This document shows, in pieces, positions 1 through 8,091 of a stretch of DNA of 49,024 bases. A program made the translations under genes and the position numbers. This stretch comes from Methanofastidiosum sp. (GTDB taxonomy: Archaea > Methanobacteriota_B > Thermococci > Methanofastidiosales > Methanofastidiosaceae): positions 1 through 49,024 of the forward strand of contig DAOSDU010000013.1 of NCBI GenBank assembly GCA_035362715.1. The letters run 5' to 3'. Numbering within the stretch: position 1 is the stretch's first letter; each line of letters begins with the position of its first letter. The notes below the pieces were generated by a model. The model did no database searches, was not told the DNA's origin, and saw only the letters and a program-made list of their open reading frames with translations.

Positions 1-68
1 TTTAGGCTAATATTAAGGCTCATACAAAAAGTTTAAAAATATGTTAACTTTAACAAAGAAGGGATAAG

Positions 69-290
69 ATGATAGCATTTATACTCTGTGTTGTACAACC
101 TGGATCTGAAGAGGATGTAATTGAAAAGATTTCTAATATGAAGAATGTCATTGAAGTGCATGAACTATATGGTGAATATGATATGATCGTTAAGGTCAAC
201 GTAAAAGAATTAGGCGAACTTGATATTCTCACCAGCTCAATTAGAAGAGTTCCCGGTGTCCAAATGTCTTCTACAATGATCAAAAAATGA
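69..290 (+). CDS. Stand-alone Lrp/AsnC-type effector-binding (RAM) domain protein
   Basis: This 73-residue protein is just the ligand-binding half of an Lrp/AsnC regulator, with no helix-turn-helix. The beta-alpha-beta pattern is visible: a first strand MIAFILCVVQPG, a helix through EEDVIEKI, then GEYDMIVKV and a C-terminal strand ending in the Met-rich STMIKK. Such stand-alone domains bind amino acids or effectors and can assemble with full-length Lrp proteins (known for the family). The start is supported by GGGAT at 61-65, and a TATA-like stretch lies at 32-40. The gene overlaps the next by ATGA (287-290), so the two are probably translated together. The effector is unknown. Confidence 0.85.
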   Translation: MIAFILCVVQPGSEEDVIEKISNMKNVIEVHELYGEYDMIVKVNVKELGELDILTSSIRRVPGVQMSSTMIKK

Positions 291-823
291 GCATCACAGT
301 TCTTAGGATTGGTCACAGGCCCGAAAGGGATCACCGTATTACAACTCACGTTGCATTAGTTTCAAGAACCTTTGGAGCAGATTCTATCTCAATCTGGGAA
401 AAGGATGAAAAAATAAAACGAAGTTTAGACAGCGTTTCTAAGAGGTGGGGCGGCGAGTTTTCTGTTTATTTTGAAACATATAAGCAAGCTTTCAAAAAAT
501 TTGATGGGATATCCGTGCACTTGACGATGTATGGAACCCCCTTTGAAGAAAAGATTGAAGAGATTAAAAATCTTGTTTTTAATGAAAATAATAATCTTAT
601 GGTCGTAGTTGGGGCAGAAAAAGTTCCAAAAGATATTTACGAGCTATCTAGCTACAATCTTTCCGTTACAAATCAACCTCATTCTGAAATATCGGCACTT
701 GCTCTTTTTTTAGATAGACTTCACGAAGGAAAAGAGATTAAAAAAGAATTTAAAAATGCAAAATTAAAAATTATTCCCTGTGAAAAAGGAAAAAATATTA
801 CTACTGAGGAGCCTGTGAAGTAG
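287..823 (+). CDS. trm56: tRNA (cytidine(56)-2'-O)-methyltransferase aTrm56
   Basis: This is the archaeal SPOUT-fold enzyme that 2'-O-methylates C56 in the T-loop of tRNA using SAM. The family hallmarks are clear: VLRIGHRPERDHRITTHVAL at the N-terminus (about residues 5-24), and the SPOUT knot region with VVVGAEKVP, then LSVTNQPHSEISALALFLDRL (about residues 108-150). The length of 178 residues is normal for aTrm56. Its ATG overlaps the stop of the upstream sensor-domain gene. Its last 23 bases also overlap the convergent gene on the other strand. This is a house-keeping gene and a good archaeal marker. Confidence 0.93.
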   Translation: MSITVLRIGHRPERDHRITTHVALVSRTFGADSISIWEKDEKIKRSLDSVSKRWGGEFSVYFETYKQAFKKFDGISVHLTMYGTPFEEKIEEIKNLVFNENNNLMVVVGAEKVPKDIYELSSYNLSVTNQPHSEISALALFLDRLHEGKEIKKEFKNAKLKIIPCEKGKNITTEEPVK

Positions 824-1382
824 CTGTGTCTTGCCACATTCTCTGTTCGTATTTCCATACACCGTTTTCCTTTTTATAGAGCTCAACGAATGACTTTGTT
901 TCTGACCCTTGATTGTTCTTTGCAATGATAACGCCTCTAGCTTCTGCGTCATCTCCTTGAATTGTAATTTGGCTTATATTTACAATTGTAATATTTGTTC
1001 CGTCAAATGCAGCTTTATTTAAAAGATTGGATATATCTTCTAACTTAATGTTATATTTATCTTTAGAATTTTGGGATATGAGGTCATAGTAAGCATCAAT
1101 ATTTCTGGTATTGTAATAGTCAACGTGCAACCTGACTGCTTCTTCAACTTTATTTTTGTCATTTTCTTGCATGTAAAAAAAACCAGCTATTGTTGCAATT
1201 ATTAACACTAGTGCAACTGCTCCAACAATAGTTATTTTTTTCTTATCGTTCAAAAATGACTTTTCTGTTTTAGTTGCACTTGTTTTATTTTTTGTTTTAG
1301 TAGAAACGACTTTTTTAGATGTGGCCTTAGTAGTTTTAGTTATTTTTTTCTCAGCAACACTCTTCTTTTTCTTTGTAGCTAT
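801..1382 (-). CDS. Membrane-anchored NTF2-like protein with Lys/Thr-rich cytoplasmic tail
   Basis: I do not recognise a specific family. One hydrophobic segment (ITIVGAVALVLIIATIAGFF) is followed by about 125 residues resembling an extracytoplasmic NTF2-like/DUF4878-type fold, with a helix containing HVDYYNTRNIDAYYDLIS and a final strand near NGVWKYEQRMW. The first standard start is a TTG at 1253 with no ribosome-binding site. However, the frame stays open to 1391 and encodes a coherent, very basic Lys/Thr/Ala-rich tail. A good GGTGAT motif (1386-1391) precedes an ATA codon at 1380-1382 that would begin (M)ATKKKKS. I therefore extend the gene to 1382. The exact start is uncertain, but the downstream part is secure. 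Confidence 0.65.
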   Translation of the reverse strand: MATKKKKSVAEKKITKTTKATSKKVVSTKTKNKTSATKTEKSFLNDKKKITIVGAVALVLIIATIAGFFYMQENDKNKVEEAVRLHVDYYNTRNIDAYYDLISQNSKDKYNIKLEDISNLLNKAAFDGTNITIVNISQITIQGDDAEARGVIIAKNNQGSETKSFVELYKKENGVWKYEQRMWQDTATSQAPQ

Positions 1383-1391
1383 ATTATCACC
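1380..1391 (-). promoter_or_regulatory. GGTGAT ribosome-binding site followed by ATA, probable non-standard start
   Basis: Read on the minus strand, GGTGAT (1391-1386) is followed after three bases by ATA (1382-1380) and then GCT ACA AAG AAA. In this window GGTGAT normally precedes ATG at close spacing, for example before 11403, 19663 and 43687. An AUA start, an ATG-to-ATA change, or a base error would all explain it. Confidence 0.4.
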
Positions 1392-1445
1392 CTAACGTGA
1401 GAAAATTAAGTAAGTTTAAAAGACTTTTGTCAATAATTTATATGT

Positions 1446-2306
1446 TCAACGCATTTTAGAGTCAATAAATTTCTGTATTTTATCGGATTCTCTCTCCCTA
1501 AAGCACAGTGGATCTTTATTCTCATTGTATAGTCCAATATTTTCTTCAAACGAATTTCTATTATTCATATAAAAAATTCCAAGTGGCAATTTTTCAGTTT
1601 CAATAGATTTCTTGAAAGCTTCAATTCTGTTTTTCGGGTCGTGTTTATCGTCAAGATAATATGTATTTTGTTTAAACCATTCAAATGTGTTTATTTTGTT
1701 AAACGATGGGCATTGTTGGAAAATATCTATTATAGCATAGCCTTTATGGGCAATTGCTTTTTTTAGTATTTCTTTAGTTTGCTCAATATCTCCAACGAAT
1801 GCACGGGCTACAAAAGAAGCATTTAATGCTATTGCAACTGCAATGGGATTGAAAGGTTCAAGGATAACGCCCTCAACTTGTAAGGTAGTTTTAACGCCTA
1901 GCATTGTAGTAGGAGAGGCTTGCCCTTTAGTTAATCCATAAACCATGTTATTGTGTATTATATTTGTGATATTTGGATTTCTTCTTATTGCATGAAGTAT
2001 ATGATTTCCACCTTCTCCATACATATCGCCGTCTCCACCCTCTGCTATTACGGTGAGATTCGGATTAATGCTCTTTACTGCAGTTGCTATCGGAATGGCT
2101 CGTCCATGTAATGTGTGAAAAGTATTAGTCTTAAAATAGTGAGGGGTTTTTGATGACTGGCCAATTCCGGAAATAACTGCAATATCCTGGGGTTTTATTT
2201 GGAGTTCTGCAAATGTTTCTTTTAATATTCTTAATAATGTAAAGTTTCCACATCCAGGGCACCATGAAATATCGATATTTTGTACATCAAAATCTTTAGC
2301 TTCCAT
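1446..2306 (-). CDS. korB: 2-oxoacid:ferredoxin oxidoreductase, beta subunit
   Basis: This is the thiamine-diphosphate subunit of a 2-oxoacid:ferredoxin oxidoreductase, which decarboxylates a 2-oxoacid to acyl-CoA and reduces ferredoxin, reversibly. CPGCG (C16, C19) and C199 (QQCPSF) match cluster ligands, and GGDGDMYGEGG plus HNNMVYGLTKGQ form the TPP/Mg site (about 90-128). The position where many family members have a cysteine (SGIGC) reads SGIGQ here (Q50), a variant I recall from other members of this subfamily. A strong GGAGGAA site precedes the ATG, and only one base separates it from korA. No separate ferredoxin-like subunit is encoded nearby. The substrate could be 2-oxoglutarate, pyruvate or a branched-chain 2-oxoacid. 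Confidence 0.9.
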   Translation of the reverse strand: MEAKDFDVQNIDISWCPGCGNFTLLRILKETFAELQIKPQDIAVISGIGQSSKTPHYFKTNTFHTLHGRAIPIATAVKSINPNLTVIAEGGDGDMYGEGGNHILHAIRRNPNITNIIHNNMVYGLTKGQASPTTMLGVKTTLQVEGVILEPFNPIAVAIALNASFVARAFVGDIEQTKEILKKAIAHKGYAIIDIFQQCPSFNKINTFEWFKQNTYYLDDKHDPKNRIEAFKKSIETEKLPLGIFYMNNRNSFEENIGLYNENKDPLCFRERESDKIQKFIDSKMR

Positions 2307-2307
2307 T

Positions 2308-4011
2308 TTATTCCTCCAGAATATCTTTTATTCTTCTAGTAACTTCTTCAACAGAAAATGGCCTACCATCATATTTTAATATCTTATTTTTAATCTCAAA
2401 ACCTGTCTCCAGTTTTATAAGGTTTGCAAATTGTCCTGAAGCATTATTTTCTATTGCAATAACTTTTTTTGCGTTAATTAGATATCCCATAATTTCTCTT
2501 GGTAGGGGATATACCTGTTTGAAATATAAAAATCCAAGCTTGGGCTCTCTCAATTGTTTTAGGGACTCTTCTACGATGTTCCTTGTCGAGCCCCATCCTA
2601 TTAAAAGATATTTGTAAGCTTTTCCGCCAAGAAGTTCTGGGTAAATAACCTCATTTTTGATTTGATTAAGTTTTTCATTGAATCTTTTTTCAACCATCTT
2701 TTTTCTTAGAATTGCATTTTCAGTAGTATGTCCAATCTCGTCATGTTCATTTCCAGTTTGTATTACCAGACCTTCCCCGAATCCAGGTATTCCTCTTGGG
2801 GATACTCCTGTTTTTGTAAATTGATATCTTTTATAGTCCTCTTTTGTCTGTACTACATATTTTTTTATTCCATATCTCTTATGATCTAAAGAAGGGATAT
2901 TATACTGGCAATCTAATAAATATTGATCTGTTAGTATGAAAACAGGTATCTGGTATTTATCCGCGAAAGAAAAGGCATATTTTGATAAATGAAAACAATC
3001 CTCGATACTACCGGGTGACAATATTATTCGTGCAAAATCTCCATGGCCTGCATATAAAGCGAGGTCAAGGTCACCTTGTTCAGTTCTAGTTGGGAGGCCT
3101 GTTGCCGGTCCGGGTCTTTGGCCTATATGGATAACTACTGGAGTTTCAGCCATTCCTGCCAAGCTTACTCCTTCCTCCATTAAAGCAAATCCTCCTCCGG
3201 ATGTTGTAGTCATCCCTCTTCCACCGGCATACCAAGCTCCAATGGCCATATTAATGGCACTTAGCTCGTCTTCTGATTGTTCAGCAATTACTTCAAATTC
3301 TTTTGAGTATGTAGACATAAAAGAAAGAATTCCTGTAGCAGGCGACATTGGATACCCAGAAATAAAGTTGCATCCTCCAGCGAGAGCCCCAAGTGCAACT
3401 GCATCTTTGCCTGAAATTAGTATATCTTTACTTACATCTCTTGATATCTCCCTACTTGTTTTCACTTTTATAGTGATCCCAGATTCCATTATCTTTTTGG
3501 CCAACTCAAATCCTTCGCTTGCAGCTTCAAGGTTTTTGTTTATTATCGACTCCCCTTTTTTTTCAAAAAATTTTGTAATAAAATTTTGGAACTCATATTC
3601 TGAAACATTTAGCATTCCACATATTACACCTGCAGTAACAGTATTACTATAAACACTACTCCCTATTTTCTTTGTAATTTTTGAAAGAGGTATATCAATG
3701 ATTTTATTGATATCTCCTATAATCTCTTTATCTCCAAATATTAGTGTATCCTCTGAGATCTTATCTTTCAAATGATCTATGGATTTGTTACTTAAAGCGA
3801 ATAGTAAATCGATTCTATCAACATAAGCCCTAATAGGTTTTTGGGACACTCTAATCTCCGTAGAGTTTGAGCCCCCCCTAACCCTTGACATATATTCCTT
3901 TACGGCAAATATGTCGTATCCTGAATCCTTAAGTATTTTTGTTAATATATCTTCTGTAGTTTCTATACCTTGTCCTGCTTCGCCACAAAGAACAATAGAA
4001 ATATCGTCCAT
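2308..4011 (-). CDS. korA: 2-oxoacid:ferredoxin oxidoreductase, fused gamma-alpha subunit
   Basis: This 567-residue protein fuses the gamma domain (CGEAGQGIETT, MSRVRGGSN; about residues 8-180) to the alpha pyrimidine-binding domain (from about 195: GGCNFISGYPMSPATGIL, EQSEDELSAINMAIGA, TTTSGGGFALMEEG). Fused gamma-alpha chains are typical of two-subunit KorAB/OFOR enzymes, which agrees with the single beta gene directly downstream. The ATG is preceded by GGAGGAT. The YPMSPAT sequence replaces the YPITPS form seen in Sulfolobus OFOR, so substrate preference cannot be read off. Co-occurrence with Icd and Gdh in the window makes 2-oxoglutarate an attractive substrate, which is inference only. 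Confidence 0.9.
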   Translation of the reverse strand: MDDISIVLCGEAGQGIETTEDILTKILKDSGYDIFAVKEYMSRVRGGSNSTEIRVSQKPIRAYVDRIDLLFALSNKSIDHLKDKISEDTLIFGDKEIIGDINKIIDIPLSKITKKIGSSVYSNTVTAGVICGMLNVSEYEFQNFITKFFEKKGESIINKNLEAASEGFELAKKIMESGITIKVKTSREISRDVSKDILISGKDAVALGALAGGCNFISGYPMSPATGILSFMSTYSKEFEVIAEQSEDELSAINMAIGAWYAGGRGMTTTSGGGFALMEEGVSLAGMAETPVVIHIGQRPGPATGLPTRTEQGDLDLALYAGHGDFARIILSPGSIEDCFHLSKYAFSFADKYQIPVFILTDQYLLDCQYNIPSLDHKRYGIKKYVVQTKEDYKRYQFTKTGVSPRGIPGFGEGLVIQTGNEHDEIGHTTENAILRKKMVEKRFNEKLNQIKNEVIYPELLGGKAYKYLLIGWGSTRNIVEESLKQLREPKLGFLYFKQVYPLPREIMGYLINAKKVIAIENNASGQFANLIKLETGFEIKNKILKYDGRPFSVEEVTRRIKDILEE

Positions 4012-4200
4012 TTGCTATCCTCCTATTTTTAAAACTCTAAAAGTCTTGATATAGTATTATGATATTTTCCTATCTTCTAACATTTATAATTATTGTTTAT
4101 ATATAAGTTTACTTGGTAATTTTATTGAGATTTTTTCAGCATTTCTAATAGTTTGTAGAATATTTTAAAATAGAGAATAAATTTTTCAATCTATATACTT

Positions 4201-4758
4201 TTAATCATGATAACTATTCATAAAAACAAATTTATCTACTGTCAATCGTTCAGGTCTTTCTTTTTCAACTTCTTTCTGATTTTCATTCATCAGTGGGGTC
4301 ATCTGTGAAGAATGTTTTCCTACAATAACAAGAGTAATAACATTCATCTCATCAGGTATTCCCAGAATCTCCCTAGTTTTCTTAGGGCTATACCCAGCTA
4401 TTGGATGGGCAACTAATCCAAGTTCAGTTGCTCTTAAAATAATGAAAGCAGTTGCCATTCCAGTGTCGAATAAATAATACTCTCTATCTTTTATTAAACA
4501 ATCATTTTCTTTTTTAGAAAATACAACTATTATCATTGAGGCAGCTCTTGCCCAGTCGTTATCCATTGAAAGGGCGGAGTGCATGTTTTTTAGAACTGTA
4601 GGATCTGTAACAAATACGTATCTCCATGGCTGATTATTAAAACACGAAGGGGAAAATCTTGCACTTTCTGCTAGAGATTTAATAATCTCTGGAGTTATTT
4701 CTACTGGTTCTAAGGATCTATAGGCTCTTCTTTCAAATATAGCTTTGTTGACATCCAT
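4201..4758 (-). CDS. Nitroreductase family FMN protein
   Basis: This is a 185-residue flavoprotein of the nitroreductase fold. The N-terminal FMN-contacting motif ERRAYRSLEP (about 9-18), the SPSCFNNQPWRYVFV block (about 36-50) and the later LGLVAHPIAGYSP region are characteristic. Members are dimeric and use NAD(P)H to reduce diverse electrophiles; the natural substrate cannot be told from sequence. It stands alone between the kor operon, about 190 bases upstream on the same strand, and budA. Only a weak GAGAT lies before the ATG. It has no fused ferredoxin domain. Confidence 0.88.
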   Translation of the reverse strand: MDVNKAIFERRAYRSLEPVEITPEIIKSLAESARFSPSCFNNQPWRYVFVTDPTVLKNMHSALSMDNDWARAASMIIVVFSKKENDCLIKDREYYLFDTGMATAFIILRATELGLVAHPIAGYSPKKTREILGIPDEMNVITLVIVGKHSSQMTPLMNENQKEVEKERPERLTVDKFVFMNSYHD

Positions 4759-4853
4759 AATATCTCTTTAATATCCATGTTCCTTTTTAAGATATGTTGT
4801 ATAGCGTATAAGGCAAGGATAGTCTAAAAAATAGTGAAAAAATATTATAGTCA

Positions 4854-5657
4854 TTATTTACCTTTCTCTACAATCTTGATATCTTCATCTATGTTGTTAT
4901 CAGAGTCTAAATTGTAAAAATCTTCATTATCTGGGGCAGTCATAAAAAAATCATGTGTATAATCAATATGTACCTCTTGGTTGTTGATCTTTAATTCAAG
5001 AACATGTCCCCCGGCCTTTTTATCTTCAGTTAAAAAATGAAAATGATACTCGGGTACATTCATATCCCCTACATATTGGGGTATCCTAAAACCCACTAAG
5101 GTTCCCTTCACATTATTAAATTCAAAAAACCTTTGATCTTCTATGGCATTGACCAATGGCGGGTAGGGTTTTTCTTGTTTGGGTACACTTCTAGTCTTTA
5201 TATAATCAAAATTACCTTCCACTAATATTAGATAAAATACATTATGTGTAGGAATGTTATTGTCAATGTATTTTGTGAATTGATTGTAATCTAAGGTCTC
5301 ATTTATTTTAATCGATTTATCTACGTCAAAAAATGTAACTATTGCGAAAGGAGTTTTCTCATTATCTTCAATTTGATATGCTATCCCATCTACCTTAACT
5401 TGATAGAATTTTCCATTAACTTGTATCATTTCCCCATCTAAAGAATTTATTGTTCCAAGGCCATAATTTCCATGATTTTTAAGCTCACCAAAAGTCATGT
5501 CGCCGTCATAAATCCCTTCTAAAAGAGCTTCGATTGTTGAGTATTGATACAATATATCTTTATTTTCTAAATTGTTGTTCTTATTTTGATTTAAACAACA
5601 TAAAGTTGAGATTATAAGAATTAATGTAAAACATAATACTAATGATTTGTTTTTCAT
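4854..5657 (-). CDS. budA: Alpha-acetolactate decarboxylase, predicted exported
   Basis: This enzyme decarboxylates 2-acetolactate to acetoin. The zinc-site block is well preserved: GTLVGFRIPQYV, then VPEYHFHFLTEDKKAGGHVL, containing the expected histidines. The upstream LLEGIYDGDMTFGELKNHGNYGLGT region is also typical. Residues 1-21 form a hydrophobic export signal (LVLCFTLILIISTLCC) followed by an Asn/Lys-rich linker, so the enzyme is probably exported and may be held at the membrane through a cysteine, although the lipobox is imperfect. A strong GGAGGAT site precedes the ATG. It lies just downstream of the amino-acid transporter genes on the same strand (24-base gap) and may be co-transcribed with them. 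Confidence 0.88.
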   Translation of the reverse strand: MKNKSLVLCFTLILIISTLCCLNQNKNNNLENKDILYQYSTIEALLEGIYDGDMTFGELKNHGNYGLGTINSLDGEMIQVNGKFYQVKVDGIAYQIEDNEKTPFAIVTFFDVDKSIKINETLDYNQFTKYIDNNIPTHNVFYLILVEGNFDYIKTRSVPKQEKPYPPLVNAIEDQRFFEFNNVKGTLVGFRIPQYVGDMNVPEYHFHFLTEDKKAGGHVLELKINNQEVHIDYTHDFFMTAPDNEDFYNLDSDNNIDEDIKIVEKGK

Positions 5658-5681
5658 AATCCTCCTCGATAAAAAAATTAA

Positions 5682-6473
5682 TTATAATATTTTTGATATA
5701 AATGCCTGAGTTCTTGGATTCTGGGGATTTTCGAATATTTCTTTTGGTTCATTTTCCTCAATAATATAGCCCTCATCCATAAATATAACCCTATCTGCAA
5801 CTTCTTTTGCAAATCCCATTTCATGAGTAACAACTATCATAGTCATTCCCATTTTTGCAAGTTCTTTCATGGTTTCAAGAACGCCCTTTACAAGTTCCGG
5901 GTCCAAGGCTGATGTAACTTCATCAAATAGCATAACATCTGGATTCATTGCAAGAGCCCTAGCAATTGCAACTCTTTGTTGCTGGCCACCTGAGAGTTCA
6001 TGGGGATATGAATTAGATTTGTCGTCAAGGCCTACTTTTTTTAATAGCTCTAAAGCTTCTTTCTTTGCCTTACCTTTAGAATCTTTTTTTACTAGAGTTG
6101 GAGAGAGTGTTATATTGTCTATTACTTTCATATGGGGAAAAAGATTGAATTGTTGGAAAACCATTCCGACTTTTGTCCTGAGTTTGTGTACATCCATATC
6201 GGGCGAGTAAATATCCAGCCCTTCTACTAGAATTTCCCCTTCGTCTATTTTCTCTAACCTGTTAATACATCGAATCAAGGTACTTTTCCCAGAACCAGAA
6301 GGCCCAAGAAGGACTAATACCTCGCCTTTTTTTATTTCAAGATTTATATCTTTTAAAACGACTAGATCTCCAAATGATTTTTTGACGTGAGTCATTTTTA
6401 TCATTGTGTTTCCGTTTGAGGTGTTATTAATTTGTTCTGATTTTTTTCGTTTGATTTGGTTCTTTTTAATCAA
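5682..6473 (-). CDS. Polar amino-acid ABC transporter, ATP-binding protein
   Basis: This is the ATPase of a GlnQ/HisP-type importer. Walker A is GPSGSGKST, the Q-loop is VFQQFNLFPHMKV, the signature is LSGGQQQR, Walker B is VMLFDEVTSALD (Val where a second acidic-flanking Pro is common), and the H-loop is VTHE. The frame is open to a TTG at 6494, but a GAGGTGGG site sits at the right distance before the TTG at 6473, which I prefer; the ABC domain proper begins at an ATG at 6404. The resulting 23-residue basic leader (KKNQIKRKKS) is unusual for the family. It overlaps the end of the permease gene, which supports coupled expression. Confidence 0.9.
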   Translation of the reverse strand: MIKKNQIKRKKSEQINNTSNGNTMIKMTHVKKSFGDLVVLKDINLEIKKGEVLVLLGPSGSGKSTLIRCINRLEKIDEGEILVEGLDIYSPDMDVHKLRTKVGMVFQQFNLFPHMKVIDNITLSPTLVKKDSKGKAKKEALELLKKVGLDDKSNSYPHELSGGQQQRVAIARALAMNPDVMLFDEVTSALDPELVKGVLETMKELAKMGMTMIVVTHEMGFAKEVADRVIFMDEGYIIEENEPKEIFENPQNPRTQAFISKIL

Positions 6474-7131
6474 GGATTTCCCACCTCTTTTCAATGTATT
6501 GAACTGCTCTTGACAGTGGTATAGTTATACAAAGATAAATTAAAGCAACACCCAAAAGTGGTGTCCAGGCATCATAAGTCCTTGAATAGACTATCATACC
6601 TCTTCTTAAAAGTTCAGATATGGCTATAACTGAAACAAGCGAAGAGTCCTTTAATAATGCAATAAATTCATTACCCAAAGCAGGAAGTATATTCCTAGTT
6701 GCTTGGGGCAGTATTACGTACCTCATCGTCTGCATATAATTTAATCCTAGGGAGATTGAGGCTTCTGTTTGCCCTTTTTTAATTGATTTGATTCCTGCTT
6801 TGAATATCTCGGCGATATAAGCTCCACTATTAATGGATAAAGCCAAGATACCCGAAGTATACTGGTCAAGATTTAATCCTAAAGCAGGTAATCCATAGTA
6901 AACTATCATTATTTGGACCAATAGTGGTGTTCCTCGAATAAATTCAACATAAAGTGCAGAAGGCACACTGAAAATCTTGTAATGGGATATTCTTGCAATA
7001 CCCATAAAAAGTCCAATTAAAGTACCTATAGCTACTGAGAATGCAGTTAGTTGTATTGTAATAGCTGCACCCCTAAGTAATTCAGGCAATATTCTTACAA
7101 ATAAATCAATTTGAAATCCAAGTCCCACCAC
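6466..7131 (-). CDS. Polar amino-acid ABC transporter, permease
   Basis: This is an integral membrane subunit of the HisMQ/GlnP type, with about five hydrophobic helices. The coupling loop that docks to the ATPase is visible as EASISLGLNYMQTMRYVILPQATRNILPALGNEF, a good EAA motif in its permease form. FIRGTPLLVQIMIVYYGLP is another family signature. AGGTGA around 7137-7142 is best spaced for the GTG at 7131 rather than the GTG at 7140, so I use the former; a GTG at 7128 is also possible. One permease gene implies a homodimeric channel. It lies 19 bases after the binding-protein gene. Confidence 0.92.
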   Translation of the reverse strand: MVGLGFQIDLFVRILPELLRGAAITIQLTAFSVAIGTLIGLFMGIARISHYKIFSVPSALYVEFIRGTPLLVQIMIVYYGLPALGLNLDQYTSGILALSINSGAYIAEIFKAGIKSIKKGQTEASISLGLNYMQTMRYVILPQATRNILPALGNEFIALLKDSSLVSVIAISELLRRGMIVYSRTYDAWTPLLGVALIYLCITIPLSRAVQYIEKRWEILD

Positions 7132-7150
7132 TTTGGTCACCTTTTTTTGT

Positions 7151-7927
7151 TTATTCTTCAGACCAGTTAACTATATATTGGTCGTATATTTGGTCGTAAG
7201 TTCCATTTTCTTTTAGCTTCTTTAGTGCTGCGTTTACTTTCAAAAGTAGATCTTCATTCTCTTTTGGAATTGCAATTCCGTATTGCTCTACTGTCAATAA
7301 ACCGCCGACAACTTTGAATGACGTAGGGTCAGCTGCAATAATAGGTTTGTTAACAACGTCATCATTAATTACTGCGTCTACTTTTCCATTTTTCATATCT
7401 AGAAAAGCGTCTGGTGCGTGAGCGTATCTCTTAATTTCTTTTATATTCTTGAGCTCAGATGCGTATAGATCACCTGTAGTTCCAAGCTGGACGCCGACTA
7501 TTGCTCCGTTTAAATCATTAACAGTTTGTTTGTTACTGTTAATTGGAACAGCCATGCTTAATCCTGCATCAAAGTAAGGGTCCGAGAAGTTGACTGTTTT
7601 CTTTCTATCTTCAGTAATGGTCATTGCTGACATTGCTACATCAAATTTACCTGCATTTAACGATGCAATAATTGATGCAAAGTCAGTATCTACAAATTTT
7701 GGTTTAAGTCCTAGTTCTTTAGCTAATGCTTCACCTAAAGCAATATCAAAACCGTAGAAACTATCATCCGCCTTTCTTATCTCAAAGGGCGGGTATTGTG
7801 CCTCAGTTCCGATAGTAAGGTATCCTTCTTCTACTAATTTTTTACTTTTTGTACCGGTACATCCGCTGGCTGCAACAACAGCCAATATCAAGAGTAATAC
7901 AATGCTTATTTGTCCTATTCTTTTCAT
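7151..7927 (-). CDS. Polar amino-acid ABC transporter, substrate-binding lipoprotein
   Basis: This is a family 3 extracellular solute-binding protein. It starts at MKRIGQISIVLLLILAV with a lipobox-like AASGC, so it is probably anchored outside the cell by a lipid on that cysteine. The mature part shows LTIGTEAQYPPFE, FDIALGEALAKELG, FDVAMSAMTITEDRKKTVNFSDPY and DAVINDD, as in glutamine/histidine/arginine-binding proteins. The longer reading frame to 7984 is not needed: GGAGGT lies at the right distance before the ATG at 7927. It is the first gene of the importer operon. Specificity (Gln, Arg, His or similar) is not decided by sequence. Confidence 0.92.
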   Translation of the reverse strand: MKRIGQISIVLLLILAVVAASGCTGTKSKKLVEEGYLTIGTEAQYPPFEIRKADDSFYGFDIALGEALAKELGLKPKFVDTDFASIIASLNAGKFDVAMSAMTITEDRKKTVNFSDPYFDAGLSMAVPINSNKQTVNDLNGAIVGVQLGTTGDLYASELKNIKEIKRYAHAPDAFLDMKNGKVDAVINDDVVNKPIIAADPTSFKVVGGLLTVEQYGIAIPKENEDLLLKVNAALKKLKENGTYDQIYDQYIVNWSEE

Positions 7928-8010
7928 CCCTAATACCTCCATTTTCGTACTCCCGTGAGGAAGTATGTAAAAAAGTAATAGCAATAACTAATAAATGTTT
8001 CCCTTTAGAA

Positions 8011-8043
8011 ATTTAATAATATATAATATTACGAAATTCGTAA
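8011..8043 (-). promoter_or_regulatory. Promoter with palindromic operator for the amino-acid importer
   Basis: On the minus strand an A+T-only stretch (8012-8028, AATATTATATATTATT-like) fits a TATA box. Immediately upstream lies the 15-bp palindrome TTACGAA-A-TTCGTAA at 8029-8043. A repressor or Lrp-type regulator bound there would cover the TFB recognition region. Transcription would start near 7990, leaving a leader of about 65 bases before the binding-protein ATG. The palindrome is seen directly; its role is inferred. Confidence 0.5.
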
Positions 8044-8091
8044 GTCAAATCATTAAAACAAAAATAAGAAAATTAAAAAAGAATAATAAGA

